7,116 nt of DNA. It comes from Candidatus Woesebacteria bacterium. Its GTDB lineage: Bacteria > Patescibacteriota > Microgenomatia > UBA8517. The translations under genes were made by a program, and so were the position numbers. Below the pieces are notes generated by a model that did no database searches, was not told the DNA's origin, and saw only the letters and a list, made by a program, of their open reading frames with translations. This document shows, piece by piece, positions 1-7,074 of this stretch. Numbering within the stretch: the first letter of the stretch is position 1; each line of letters opens with the position of its first letter. The stretch is from contig JACOZU010000031.1 of NCBI GenBank assembly GCA_016181165.1, positions 1 to 7,116 of the forward strand. The letters run 5' to 3'.

Positions 1-480
1 AAAATTTTTACTTTCTCGGGAAACTTCTCGGAAAAAAGAAACTTTGGGGCTCGAAAGGCAAGCGGTAACTGGCTTTTATATGTAGACGCTGACGAAAGAG
101 TAACTCCTCTTCTTCGAAAAGAAATAGAGAAAGCCGTAGAAGGGCCCCAAGAAATTTCCGCCTATGCTATTCCGAGGAGAAATATTTTCCTGGGACACGA
201 AATGAGATGGGGAGGCTGGTGGCCGGATTACGTCTTAAGGCTTACCAAGAAGGATTCGCTTCTTGGATGGGAGGGGGAGCTTCATGAACAGCCCAAAATA
301 ATCGGGAAGGTCGGGAAACTTAGAGAACCGCTTACCCATATTTCACACAGGAGCTTAGCCGAGATGGTGGATAAAACAAACGATTGGTCGGAGGTTGAGG
401 CGCGCCTTTTGTTTGAAGCAGGCCACCCCAAAATGACTTGGTGGAGGTTTTTGTCGGTTGGTGCCAGGGAGGTTTGGTAG
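1..480 (+). CDS. Glycosyltransferase family 2, WaaE-like; 5' partial, stopped early by in-frame TAG
   Basis: The reading frame is open from base 1, so the N-terminus with the first nucleotide-sugar-binding strand lies outside the window. The visible 159 residues begin in the middle of the GT-A domain. NFGARKASGNWLLYVDADE gives the DxD-type metal/nucleotide-sugar motif (D29-A-D-E32, bases 85-96). WWPDYVLRL and LGWEGELHEQ follow at about residues 71-96; WEGELHE is the acceptor-side motif typical of the WaaE/KdtX-type GT2 subgroup. The enzyme should transfer a sugar from a nucleotide donor to an envelope glycan or lipid carrier at the cytoplasmic face. The frame ends at TAG 478-480 after GAREVW, but the codons that follow encode the expected C-terminal tail without any frameshift (see next entry). 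The ATG at 202 is an internal methionine, not a start, because the DADE motif lies upstream of it. The fold assignment is strong; donor and acceptor are unknown. Confidence 0.85.
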   Translation, partial: KIFTFSGNFSEKRNFGARKASGNWLLYVDADERVTPLLRKEIEKAVEGPQEISAYAIPRRNIFLGHEMRWGGWWPDYVLRLTKKDSLLGWEGELHEQPKIIGKVGKLREPLTHISHRSLAEMVDKTNDWSEVEARLLFEAGHPKMTWWRFLSVGAREVW

Positions 481-606
481 AGAGGTGTTAAAAAGTTAGG
501 TTTTCTGGACGGGACGGTTGGGGTTATTGAAATTATTTATCAATCTTTTAGTCGAATGATAACCTACGCCAAACTTTGGGAAATGCAAATCAAGGCAAAA
601 AAATGA
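481..606 (+). pseudogene. Detached C-terminal tail of the upstream GT2 glycosyltransferase, beyond the in-frame TAG
   Basis: Read in the same frame as the GT2 gene, these bases encode 41 residues starting RGVKKLGFLDGTVG, followed by IEIIYQSFSRMITYAKLWEMQ, and end at TGA 604-606. From memory of the family, a K-x-G-[FW]-x-DG segment followed by an amphipathic helix ending near a Y-x-K-LW motif is the usual C-terminus of WaaE-like GT2 enzymes, so this is not a random open stretch. The TGA overlaps the next gene's ATG as ATGA, the same junction used at 3999-4002 and 5534-5537, which indicates that the ancestral gene ended here. It has no good start codon of its own. Whether the tail is made depends on whether the TAG is real, read through, or a sequencing error. 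Confidence 0.75.
592..595 (+). promoter_or_regulatory. Weak Shine-Dalgarno for the GT4 gene
   Basis: AAGG lies 7 bases before the ATG at 603. It favours that ATG over the upstream in-frame TTG at 576, which would add nine residues (MGNANQGKK) before the conserved start of the GT4 fold. Confidence 0.45.
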
Positions 607-1625
607 GAGCGGCTATTTATAATCCCTATCTGGACACAATGGGCGGCGGGGAGCGCTACAGCCTGGCCTTTGCCACCGTTCTTAAAGAGCTGGGATTTAG
701 AGTAGACGTTGAGTGGAAGTCAAAAAACATCAAGGGGAAATTAGAAGATAGGTTTGGAATAGATTTAACAGGTGTAAATTTCGTCAAAGACATCAAAAGA
801 GGAGACGGTTACGAAGTCTGTTTTTGGGTTTCGGACGGAAGCATTCCCACCCTTAGGTCCAGAAAAAATTTTCTTCATTTTCAAGTACCCTTCCACGACG
901 TTAACGGAAAAACTCTTCTAAACAGAATGAAACTTTTTAGAATTGGGAAAGCTATCTGCAATTCATATTTTACCAAGACTTTCATCGACAAAGAATACGG
1001 GGTAAAGAGTATTGTCATTTACCCCCCGGTTGACGTAACCAAGATAAAACCGAAAAGAAAAGAAAACATAATACTTTACGTGGGTCGCTTCTCAACCCTT
1101 GTTCAATCAAAGAGACAAGATATTTTAATCGGGGCCTTTAAGAGATTTTCCCAAGAATTTGGAGACTGGAAGCTTGTTTTAGCGGGAGGAATTGAAATAG
1201 GCAAGGATGAGTCTTTGGACCGACTCGAGAAGGCCTCTTTAGGCTATCCAATTGAAATCGTCAAAAGCCCGTCATTTAAGGAAATAAAAAAACTTTACGG
1301 CCAAGCAAAGTTTTTTTGGTCGGCGGCAGGCTTCGGAGTTAACGAAAAAAAGGAACCAGAAAAAGTTGAACATTTCGGAATGACAACAGTTGAGGCAATG
1401 GCGGCTAAGGCTGTTCCTTTTGTCTTTAGCGCAGGGGGGGCAAGAGAGATTATCAAAGACTCTGAAAATGGTTATTTGTGGAGGACGACAGCGGGACTTT
1501 TGAATAACACAAAAGAATTAATAACAGCAAAAGGTCTAGTAAAAAAACTCTCCGAAAAGGCGCACCATAGTGCTCAATATTATTCTTATGAAAGGTTTAA
1601 AAGAGAAATTACCGGACTTCTTTAA
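603..1625 (+). CDS. Glycosyltransferase family 4 (GT-B fold), Alg11-like
   Basis: This 340-residue retaining glycosyltransferase likely acts at the cytoplasmic membrane face, adding a hexose from a nucleotide sugar to a lipid-linked glycan. The N-terminal Rossmann domain starts with MRAAIYNPYLDTMGGGERYS; the glycine loop GGGER (14-18) resembles the GGGER of eukaryotic Alg11 mannosyltransferases. Linker motifs are CNSYFTK (119-125) and YPPVDV (140-145). The C-terminal donor domain has LYVGRFS (158-164) with R162 and K170 as probable phosphate-contacting residues. The GT4 signature E-x7-E is present as E256-HFGMTTV-E264, followed by EAMAAKAVPFV and SAGGAREII. The ATG at 603 is chosen because it forms an ATGA overlap with TGA 604-606 of the GT2 frame and has an AAGG 7 bases upstream. 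The 3' end overlaps the next gene by 38-56 bases. The family call is firm; the donor sugar and the Alg11 likeness, which rests only on motifs, are not settled. Confidence 0.9.
   Translation: MRAAIYNPYLDTMGGGERYSLAFATVLKELGFRVDVEWKSKNIKGKLEDRFGIDLTGVNFVKDIKRGDGYEVCFWVSDGSIPTLRSRKNFLHFQVPFHDVNGKTLLNRMKLFRIGKAICNSYFTKTFIDKEYGVKSIVIYPPVDVTKIKPKRKENIILYVGRFSTLVQSKRQDILIGAFKRFSQEFGDWKLVLAGGIEIGKDESLDRLEKASLGYPIEIVKSPSFKEIKKLYGQAKFFWSAAGFGVNEKKEPEKVEHFGMTTVEAMAAKAVPFVFSAGGAREIIKDSENGYLWRTTAGLLNNTKELITAKGLVKKLSEKAHHSAQYYSYERFKREITGLL
1555..1560 (+). promoter_or_regulatory. Possible Shine-Dalgarno deciding the YfhO-like start
   Basis: AAAAGG sits 9 bases before the GTG at 1570. The alternative ATG at 1588 is preceded by the AT-rich sequence AATATTATTCTT, which has no purine-rich site. 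This mildly favours the GTG start, although the ATG cannot be excluded. Confidence 0.4.
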
Positions 1626-4002
1626 AAAATATTATCCCATTTTAGCCATTACTCTCGTGGTTGTGGTCTTCTTTTGGAAATTTTTCCTTAAAGGACTGAT
1701 ACCCATTCCGGCTGATTTCATTGTTGGCACATATTATCCTTGGTTAGATTATAAATGGGGTTATGAAGTTGGAGTTCCTGTGAAGAACCCAATTACGTCC
1801 GATGTGGTTTCTCTCATTTTTCCTATGCAGACTTTGGGTATCGATATGTTGAAGAAAGGTGAGGTACCTCTTTGGAACCCTTACATTCTGGCCGGGACTC
1901 CCTTGCTTGCCAATCTCCAGTCCGCTCCCTTTTCGCCAACAAATTTATTGTATTTTGTTTTTGACAATATATCTGCCTGGAGTTTTCAAATTATTCTTCA
2001 ACATTTTCTGGCAGCCCTTTTTACTTATTTGCTTCTTAGGCACTGGAAAGTATCTCAAATAGCCTCTGCCTTTGGGGGAATAATTTTTGCTTTTTCTGGA
2101 TTTAATATCATTTGGTCTCAATGGGATAGACATGCACTGATGGCTTCCTTTATTCCCTTAATTATTTTATTGACCGATAGATGGTTTTTGAATGCAAAAG
2201 CATGGGAGGGAATTCTAATTTCTGTCTCTTTCGCCTTATTTCTTGTTTCTGGCTACCCGCAACTTGCTCTTTATCTTTTTCTTGCCCTCTTTTTGTTGTG
2301 GATTGTTCGTCTTAAGGAAATTCGAAATTTGACCTTAAAGACTCTTCTTTTGGGGTCGTTCTTGGTCTTGGGTGCAGGGCTTGCCGCCCCCCAAATATTG
2401 CCGGGAGCGGAACTTTTGCCCCTATCACAAAGAGAGTTTGAGCCATATCCTTTTGACTGGGCATTTTTGCCATGGGCGAAAGTAATTACATTTTTTGCCC
2501 CGGATTTTTTTGGAAACCATACAACAGGGAACTATTGGGGACCGCAGGATTATACCTCCAACACGGGCTATGTTGGCATTGTGGCCGTCTCGCTTGCTTT
2601 GGTTGCTTTTTCCTTGGTTCGGAAAAGTAAAGAAGTTAGATTCGCAATATTGCTGTTGGTTTTCTCTCTTCTTTTTTCGTTTCCGACGCCTATTCCTATT
2701 TTTTTATGGAAAAGCGGTTTTCTAGGTCTTAATGCCGCTTCTGCCCATAGAGCTTTGGTGCTTTTTAATTTAGCCGTTGCCCTTCTGGCGGGTTTTGGAG
2801 TAGATACTTTTTTAAGAAAAAGAATAAGTTTTTTGAAAACGGTTCTTATTCCTTCTATTATTCTGGTCGGTTTTTTGGGGTATGGACTTTATCTTTTTTA
2901 TCTAACAAAAACCGACCCTACGCTGACTCTTTTTACTCATTCTCAAGTTCCTAAGTACTTAGTTGCCCTGAGGAATCTCATTTTCCCTTTCGGTATTTTA
3001 ATCGCAACAGCAGTCATCTTTTTGGTCCAATCAAGGGCCGGCAATAAATTAAAAAGGATACTTCTGGTTACACTCTTAGTGTTGGGAGTTTTTGAACTCT
3101 TTCGATTTGGCTGGAAATATACGCCTTTTTCTCCCCGCCACATAATTTTTCCGACCACGCCGGTTTTGGATTTTCTTCTTACTCAAGAAAAACCGGTGAG
3201 AGTTACAGGTTCTAAAGTGATTCCCATTAACATGAAGATGCCGTATAAGCTGGAGTCTTTGGAGGGCTACGAGCCCGTCTACCCGCTAAGAGTGGCAAAG
3301 TTTCTTGCGGCCCTAAGCGGCAAAAGAAGCGGAACCCAGCCTCTGGGAAGATATGGGACTGTGGATAATGATACCTCGAAGCTTTTGGATCTAGTTAATA
3401 CAAAGTATTACTTGACGCTAAAATTTGATAAAAAGGGCCAGCCCAGTGCCAACGGAGAAATTCCTGACTATTTTGACAGCCAAAGATTCGAAGTGGTTTT
3501 CGAAGACAGAACCACAGCCGTTTTGGAAAGTAAAAGGGCCCTCCCGAGAGCTTTTATGGTTTACGACTGGGAAATCGTCAGAGACAAGAAGGAAATCTTA
3601 AATAATCTCCTTGACGAAAACTTCCCCCTGGCCGAAAAAGTTGTGCTCGAGGAAGAGCCTCCGATTAAAAGGCCTAATCGGGCAAAAATAGCTTCAAGAG
3701 TCGAATATGAAGTTTATAGTGAGAATAGAAGCTTGATTAACGTGGAAACCGGTCAAGACGGAATTCTTTTTATTTCCGATACTTGGTATCCCGACTGGTA
3801 CGCATTTATTGACGGAGAAGAAGTAGCAATACTTAGGGCAAACTTTAATTTTAGAGGGATTCCTGTTCCCAAAGGTAGTCACCAAATAGAAATGGTTTAT
3901 AAACCCCGGTCTTTTTATAATGGGATTAAGGTTTCAGCCCTTTCACTGCTTGTGCTTCTGGCGCTATTCCCGCTTATGAAAGTTTTGCGTTTCGAAAGAT
4001 GA
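1570..4002 (+). CDS. YfhO-family polytopic membrane protein (GT-C-like), putative lipid-linked sugar transferase
   Basis: From the GTG this is 810 residues; from the ATG at 1588 it is 804. The first membrane segment is at about 21-41. It is followed by an outside loop with PADF and YYPWLDY (47-61), SDVVSLIFPMQ (77-87) and GEVPLWNPYILAGTPLLANL (97-116), a loop highly characteristic of YfhO-type proteins. Roughly ten more hydrophobic segments run to about residue 502, including GLAAPQILPGAELLPLSQRE near 260-279. A soluble extracytoplasmic domain fills about 507-780. It ends with DTWYPDWYAFIDGE (727-740), the beta-rich tail usual in this family, and a last membrane helix at 783-804. In Bacillus subtilis, YfhO is linked to glycosylation of lipoteichoic acid using a CsbB-made undecaprenyl-phosphate sugar. 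By analogy, this protein may transfer or handle lipid-linked sugars outside the membrane. It overlaps the GT4 gene at its start and the GT39-like gene by ATGA at its end. The family call is strong; the reaction is inferred. Confidence 0.88.
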   Translation: MLNIILMKGLKEKLPDFFKKYYPILAITLVVVVFFWKFFLKGLIPIPADFIVGTYYPWLDYKWGYEVGVPVKNPITSDVVSLIFPMQTLGIDMLKKGEVPLWNPYILAGTPLLANLQSAPFSPTNLLYFVFDNISAWSFQIILQHFLAALFTYLLLRHWKVSQIASAFGGIIFAFSGFNIIWSQWDRHALMASFIPLIILLTDRWFLNAKAWEGILISVSFALFLVSGYPQLALYLFLALFLLWIVRLKEIRNLTLKTLLLGSFLVLGAGLAAPQILPGAELLPLSQREFEPYPFDWAFLPWAKVITFFAPDFFGNHTTGNYWGPQDYTSNTGYVGIVAVSLALVAFSLVRKSKEVRFAILLLVFSLLFSFPTPIPIFLWKSGFLGLNAASAHRALVLFNLAVALLAGFGVDTFLRKRISFLKTVLIPSIILVGFLGYGLYLFYLTKTDPTLTLFTHSQVPKYLVALRNLIFPFGILIATAVIFLVQSRAGNKLKRILLVTLLVLGVFELFRFGWKYTPFSPRHIIFPTTPVLDFLLTQEKPVRVTGSKVIPINMKMPYKLESLEGYEPVYPLRVAKFLAALSGKRSGTQPLGRYGTVDNDTSKLLDLVNTKYYLTLKFDKKGQPSANGEIPDYFDSQRFEVVFEDRTTAVLESKRALPRAFMVYDWEIVRDKKEILNNLLDENFPLAEKVVLEEEPPIKRPNRAKIASRVEYEVYSENRSLINVETGQDGILFISDTWYPDWYAFIDGEEVAILRANFNFRGIPVPKGSHQIEMVYKPRSFYNGIKVSALSLLVLLALFPLMKVLRFER

Positions 4003-5537
4003 AAAAAATAACCACATTCCTTTTTATTATTTTTGCCTTAGCGGTCACGGTTCGCTTTCTTTTCTTTCCCGATAACGTTTATTTCGGTTTTGACCAGGCA
4101 AGGGATGCCTTTGAATCCTTATCGATTTATAAAAACTTGGATTTCAAGATTATCGGCCCGTCAACGGCCAGCCCGACTCTTTTCCATGGCCCTTTATATT
4201 GGTATCTAATCGGACCGTTTTATCTTTTGGGTAATGGAAACCCCGCCGTCCCGGCCGTGTTTTTACTTGTCCTAAACGCTCTCGGAGTTTTTCTGATTTA
4301 CGTGGTTGCCAAAACTCTTTTTGATAAAAGGGTCGGAGCAATCTCGGCATTTTTATACGCCATTTCATTTGAACAAACACAGTATGCCATGTACTTTGGG
4401 AATCCGGCTCCGGCCGTATTAACAATTATTCTCTTTTACTTGGGACTGACACTTTTTCTTTTTAGAAAGAACTGGAAGGGGATAGCCTTGTCACTTTTTG
4501 CCCTGGGGCTTTCCATACAATTTGAATTTTTCCTCTTTTATCTAATTCTGGTTTTTGCTTTCTTGATGATAATCTTGGGAAGAAGAAAGATTAAAACCCT
4601 CGGAACAAAAGAAATCGTTCTTTCGGCGGCTGCTTTAATAATTGCCCTTTCAACCTTTATCTTGGCGGAAATCAAGTTTGGCTTTAGAACCACAAAATCG
4701 CTTTTGGGCGTCGCCGGTTCAATAGGGGGCAATTACAATTTTCAAAAAGCCACTAATGTATTGGCAAAAAGATTAGTGCTGGAAGTTAACGACAATATTT
4801 TTTCCTTCGGGGCGGCAATAGAAATTGTAATTTTATTTGCTCTCTTGGGATTTTCTTTATACTTACTAACAAAAAGAATTAAAGATTACAAAAAGATCGG
4901 ATTTCTTCTGACGTGGTTTCTGGCCAGCAACCTCCTTTTTATTTTTGGAATACCCAGCCTTTATTACTCAAACATAGGAATTTCGGCCGGCCTGATTCTT
5001 CTTGCCGCTTACTATATTTCAAAATTATTGGATAAAAACAAAATATTGGGGCTTACGGCTTTGTCTTTGATAGTTGTTAGTAACTTGGTACTGATTACAA
5101 AACAAAACCCTAAAGGAATAATTAACGACATTTATGTTCAAGAGGGAATGCTCTTGGGGAGGTTAAAGAGCGCGATTGATTTTATCTATGAGGAGTCGGA
5201 AGGAAAGCCCGTTGTTGTTTCCGCCAGTACCATGCCTTTATACATCAATACCACCTGGGCCTATCTTTTTAACTGGTACGGAGAAGAAAAATACGGCCGT
5301 CTGCCCTACTGGGCAGGGAAAGCGGCCGAAGGCTATCCCGGCAGTCTTCCTTTATGGAAATCCCAGGAAAAAGAGTATGCCTTTTTTAGCATTATCGAAC
5401 CGACAAGGGGAGTCGAGAAAAGATTTATCGATGAATTTTTGGAAGAACAGAAACAATACGGCGAGGTTTTGCGTGAAGAAGTTTACGGAGATTTGTGGTA
5501 TTCTCAGTTGGTAATTCAGAAAAGAAAAGCAAAATGA
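3999..5537 (+). CDS. GT39/PMT_2-like integral membrane glycosyltransferase
   Basis: This 512-residue protein looks like a GT-C transferase of the protein mannosyltransferase/ArnT superfamily, which moves a sugar from a polyprenyl-phosphate donor to an acceptor on the outer side of the membrane. The first helix spans about 4-23. In the first outside loop, YFGFDQARDAFE (28-39) carries the acidic residues D32 and D36, candidates for the catalytic Asp. LFHGPLYWYLIGP (61-73) matches the H-x-PLY motif of the family. About ten further hydrophobic segments extend to about residue 367. A soluble domain follows at about 370-512, rich in Trp and Tyr (for example TTWAYLFNWYG, 418-428). It starts at the ATG of an ATGA overlap with the YfhO-like gene and ends in an ATGA overlap with the methyltransferase, so it is probably translationally coupled at both ends. 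Acceptor (protein, lipid or glycan) unknown. The C-terminal domain is one I do not recognise. Confidence 0.83.
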   Translation: MKKITTFLFIIFALAVTVRFLFFPDNVYFGFDQARDAFESLSIYKNLDFKIIGPSTASPTLFHGPLYWYLIGPFYLLGNGNPAVPAVFLLVLNALGVFLIYVVAKTLFDKRVGAISAFLYAISFEQTQYAMYFGNPAPAVLTIILFYLGLTLFLFRKNWKGIALSLFALGLSIQFEFFLFYLILVFAFLMIILGRRKIKTLGTKEIVLSAAALIIALSTFILAEIKFGFRTTKSLLGVAGSIGGNYNFQKATNVLAKRLVLEVNDNIFSFGAAIEIVILFALLGFSLYLLTKRIKDYKKIGFLLTWFLASNLLFIFGIPSLYYSNIGISAGLILLAAYYISKLLDKNKILGLTALSLIVVSNLVLITKQNPKGIINDIYVQEGMLLGRLKSAIDFIYEESEGKPVVVSASTMPLYINTTWAYLFNWYGEEKYGRLPYWAGKAAEGYPGSLPLWKSQEKEYAFFSIIEPTRGVEKRFIDEFLEEQKQYGEVLREEVYGDLWYSQLVIQKRKAK

Positions 5538-6187
5538 AGGCGGCGATGACGGCGGAGCAACTTCATGAGCAAGTTCCTCCCAATTGGTATTATCAATCTG
5601 TTAGGGATGACCCCCTTCAGCGCTATTGGCATAAAAGGAGATTTGAAGAAGTTGGGAAATTGATTGAACCTACGGGGGGAAAGATTCTTGATATCGGTTG
5701 CGCCGACGGCATGTTTTCAAAAGTAATTTTTGACAAAGCAAAAGCTGATGAGCTGATCGGTATTGATGTTTTGAAATCTTCAATTACTTGGGCGAATCAC
5801 CATTGGGGGAAAAACAAAAAAATGAAATTTATGGTAGGAGATGCTCACCGCCTTAATTTTGAAAATGAAAGTTTTGACGCCGCCTTTTCTTTAGAAGTTT
5901 TGGAACACGTTTTTGAACCGGAAGAAGTACTTCGCGGCGTCAAAAGAGTTTTGAAAAAAGGCGGATACGCGATTTTTCTTGTTCCATCGGACAGTTTGCT
6001 TTTCAGAACTATCTGGTTTTTCTGGCTTAAATTTTATCCAAGGGGTTGGGTTTGGAGAGATACGCATATACAAACTTATAGAAATAGCTATTTGCCCAAG
6101 GTCTGTAAAAAAGTAGGTTTTAAGGTTGAGAAAGAGAAAAAATTTAATTTGGAAATGCTTCATTTGGTTAAAGTTAGGAAGGTATAA
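5534..6187 (+). CDS. Class I SAM-dependent methyltransferase (Methyltransf_11-like)
   Basis: A 217-residue soluble enzyme that transfers a methyl group from S-adenosylmethionine. Motif I is ILDIGCADG (51-59), the acidic residue after strand 2 is in GIDVLKSS (D78), and motif II is GDAHRLNF (102-109). SLEVLEHVFEPEEVL (119-133) is the typical LEHV segment, and KKGGYAIFLVPS (141-152) is the post-motif strand. The N-terminal section (about 1-45, with NWYYQSVRDDPLQRYWHKRR) and the aromatic stretch TIWFFWLKFYPRGW (159-172) probably shape the acceptor site. The ATG at 5534 is preferred over the GTG at 5495 because it makes an ATGA junction with the TGA of the preceding gene, and the extra 13 residues would be antiparalogous low-complexity overlap. 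Placed inside a glycosyltransferase block, it may methylate a sugar hydroxyl or cap a glycan chain, but the substrate cannot be read from the sequence. A quinone- or other small-molecule methyltransferase cannot be ruled out from the motifs alone. Confidence 0.88.
   Translation: MKAAMTAEQLHEQVPPNWYYQSVRDDPLQRYWHKRRFEEVGKLIEPTGGKILDIGCADGMFSKVIFDKAKADELIGIDVLKSSITWANHHWGKNKKMKFMVGDAHRLNFENESFDAAFSLEVLEHVFEPEEVLRGVKRVLKKGGYAIFLVPSDSLLFRTIWFFWLKFYPRGWVWRDTHIQTYRNSYLPKVCKKVGFKVEKEKKFNLEMLHLVKVRKV
6176..6182 (+). promoter_or_regulatory. Shine-Dalgarno for the last GT2 gene
   Basis: AGGAAGG lies 7 bases before the ATG at 6190 and overlaps the 3' end of the methyltransferase. It is the clearest ribosome binding site in the window, at the one junction where the genes do not overlap (2 bases between TAA and ATG). 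Confidence 0.7.
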
Positions 6188-6189
6188 GG

Positions 6190-7074
6190 ATGAAAGTTTC
6201 TATAGTGATCCCCAATTTTAATGGAAGAGAACTTCTAGAGAAGAATCTGCCGTTTGTCTTAAAAGCGAAGGAAAACCAGGAGAACGAAATTATAGAAATA
6301 ATAATTGTTGACGACGGCTCCATCGACGAAAGCGTTAACTTTATTAGAAATAATTTCCCCGATGTCAAAATTATCAAGCACAAAATAAATAGGGGCTTTT
6401 CCGCGACCGTTAACACCGGAGTAAGAACCGCAAAGGGAGAGCTGATTACACTTCTTAATAACGACGTTATTCCAAGCGAGGACTTTTTGAAAACGGCCCT
6501 TCCCCACTTTAAAGATGACAAAGTTTTTGCCGTTTCGCTTCATGAAAAAGGGTATGCTTGGGCGAGGGGTATCTTTAAGGACGGTTATATCGAAATAGCT
6601 CCCGGAGAGGAAACAAATCAAGCCCATTTAAGCTTTTGGGTCAGCGGCGGAAGCGGGGTTTTTAGAAGAAGTTATTGGATGAAGTTGGGCGGGATGGACG
6701 AGAAATTACTTTCCCCGTTTTACTGGGAAGATATCGATCTCTGTTACCGAGCCGCCAAAAAAGGTTGGTTAAACCTCTGGGAACCTGACGCAAACATTGT
6801 CCACAAACACGAATCAACCATCAGTAAATTTTCAAAAAAATATGTCGAGAGGGTGAGAGAAAGAAACCAACTCTTATTTACCTGGAAGAATTTAACAAGC
6901 CCCAATCTTTTTAGGAAACACATGATAGGACTTTTCAAAAGACTGGCAGCCCACCCGGGGTATCTAAGAATTATTTTGATGGCTTTTTTTAGGATTGGGA
7001 CCGTGCTTAAAGCGAGGGCAAAAGAGAAAAAAGAGGGAAAGGTTTCGGATGAAGCAATTTTTGCAAATTTCTAA
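6190..7074 (+). CDS. Glycosyltransferase family 2, rhamnosyltransferase-like (WbbL type)
   Basis: A complete 294-residue inverting GT-A enzyme. The N-terminal strand is MKVSIVIPNFNGRELL; the nucleotide-binding acidic motif is IIVDDGS (38-44). NRGFSATVNTGVRTAKGE (67-84) is the family's N-x-G-x2-x-x-N-x-G segment, and LLNND (88-92) stands at the DxD position as N-N-D. VSGGSGVFRRSYWMKLGGMDE (151-171) and the catalytic-base region FYWEDIDLCYR (177-187, with E180 and D181) are typical of the rhamnosyl/galactofuranosyl transferase group that extends O-antigen or cell-wall glycans. HKHESTISK (205-213) is also usual for this group. The C-terminal 75 residues form a basic, partly amphipathic tail (about 240-285) that could touch the membrane. 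It follows the methyltransferase by 2 bases with a good ribosome site, and ends right where the tandem repeat begins. The family call is firm; the rhamnose preference is a guess from motif style. Confidence 0.92.
   Translation: MKVSIVIPNFNGRELLEKNLPFVLKAKENQENEIIEIIIVDDGSIDESVNFIRNNFPDVKIIKHKINRGFSATVNTGVRTAKGELITLLNNDVIPSEDFLKTALPHFKDDKVFAVSLHEKGYAWARGIFKDGYIEIAPGEETNQAHLSFWVSGGSGVFRRSYWMKLGGMDEKLLSPFYWEDIDLCYRAAKKGWLNLWEPDANIVHKHESTISKFSKKYVERVRERNQLLFTWKNLTSPNLFRKHMIGLFKRLAAHPGYLRIILMAFFRIGTVLKARAKEKKEGKVSDEAIFANF

Noticed and set aside
202..480. A separate 92-residue gene starting at ATG 202
   Set aside because: The frame is open upstream to base 1 and holds the GT2 DADE motif; the ATG is an internal Met of the same protein.
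478..480. Genome-wide reassignment of TAG to an amino acid
   Set aside because: Only one in-frame TAG is visible, and five other genes have none; a point mutation or error is simpler. Kept only as an option to test.
576..602. TTG start extending the GT4 protein by nine residues
   Set aside because: The ATG at 603 has an AAGG 7 bases upstream, makes an ATGA junction, and begins exactly at the conserved first strand.
1434..1440. Run of seven G as a phase-variation slippage site in the GT4 gene
   Set aside because: The run encodes part of the conserved SAGGARE motif, the frame is intact, and a single short G-run is weak evidence for switching.
5495..5533. GTG start extending the methyltransferase by 13 residues
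   Set aside because: The added residues lie wholly within the preceding gene and carry no conserved feature; the ATG at 5534 fits the ATGA pattern.
6174..6627. Antisense open frames opposite the last GT2 gene and elsewhere (for example 1945-2133, 4150-4425, 5891-6163)
   Set aside because: They are shadows of well-supported + strand genes and show no recognisable domain composition.
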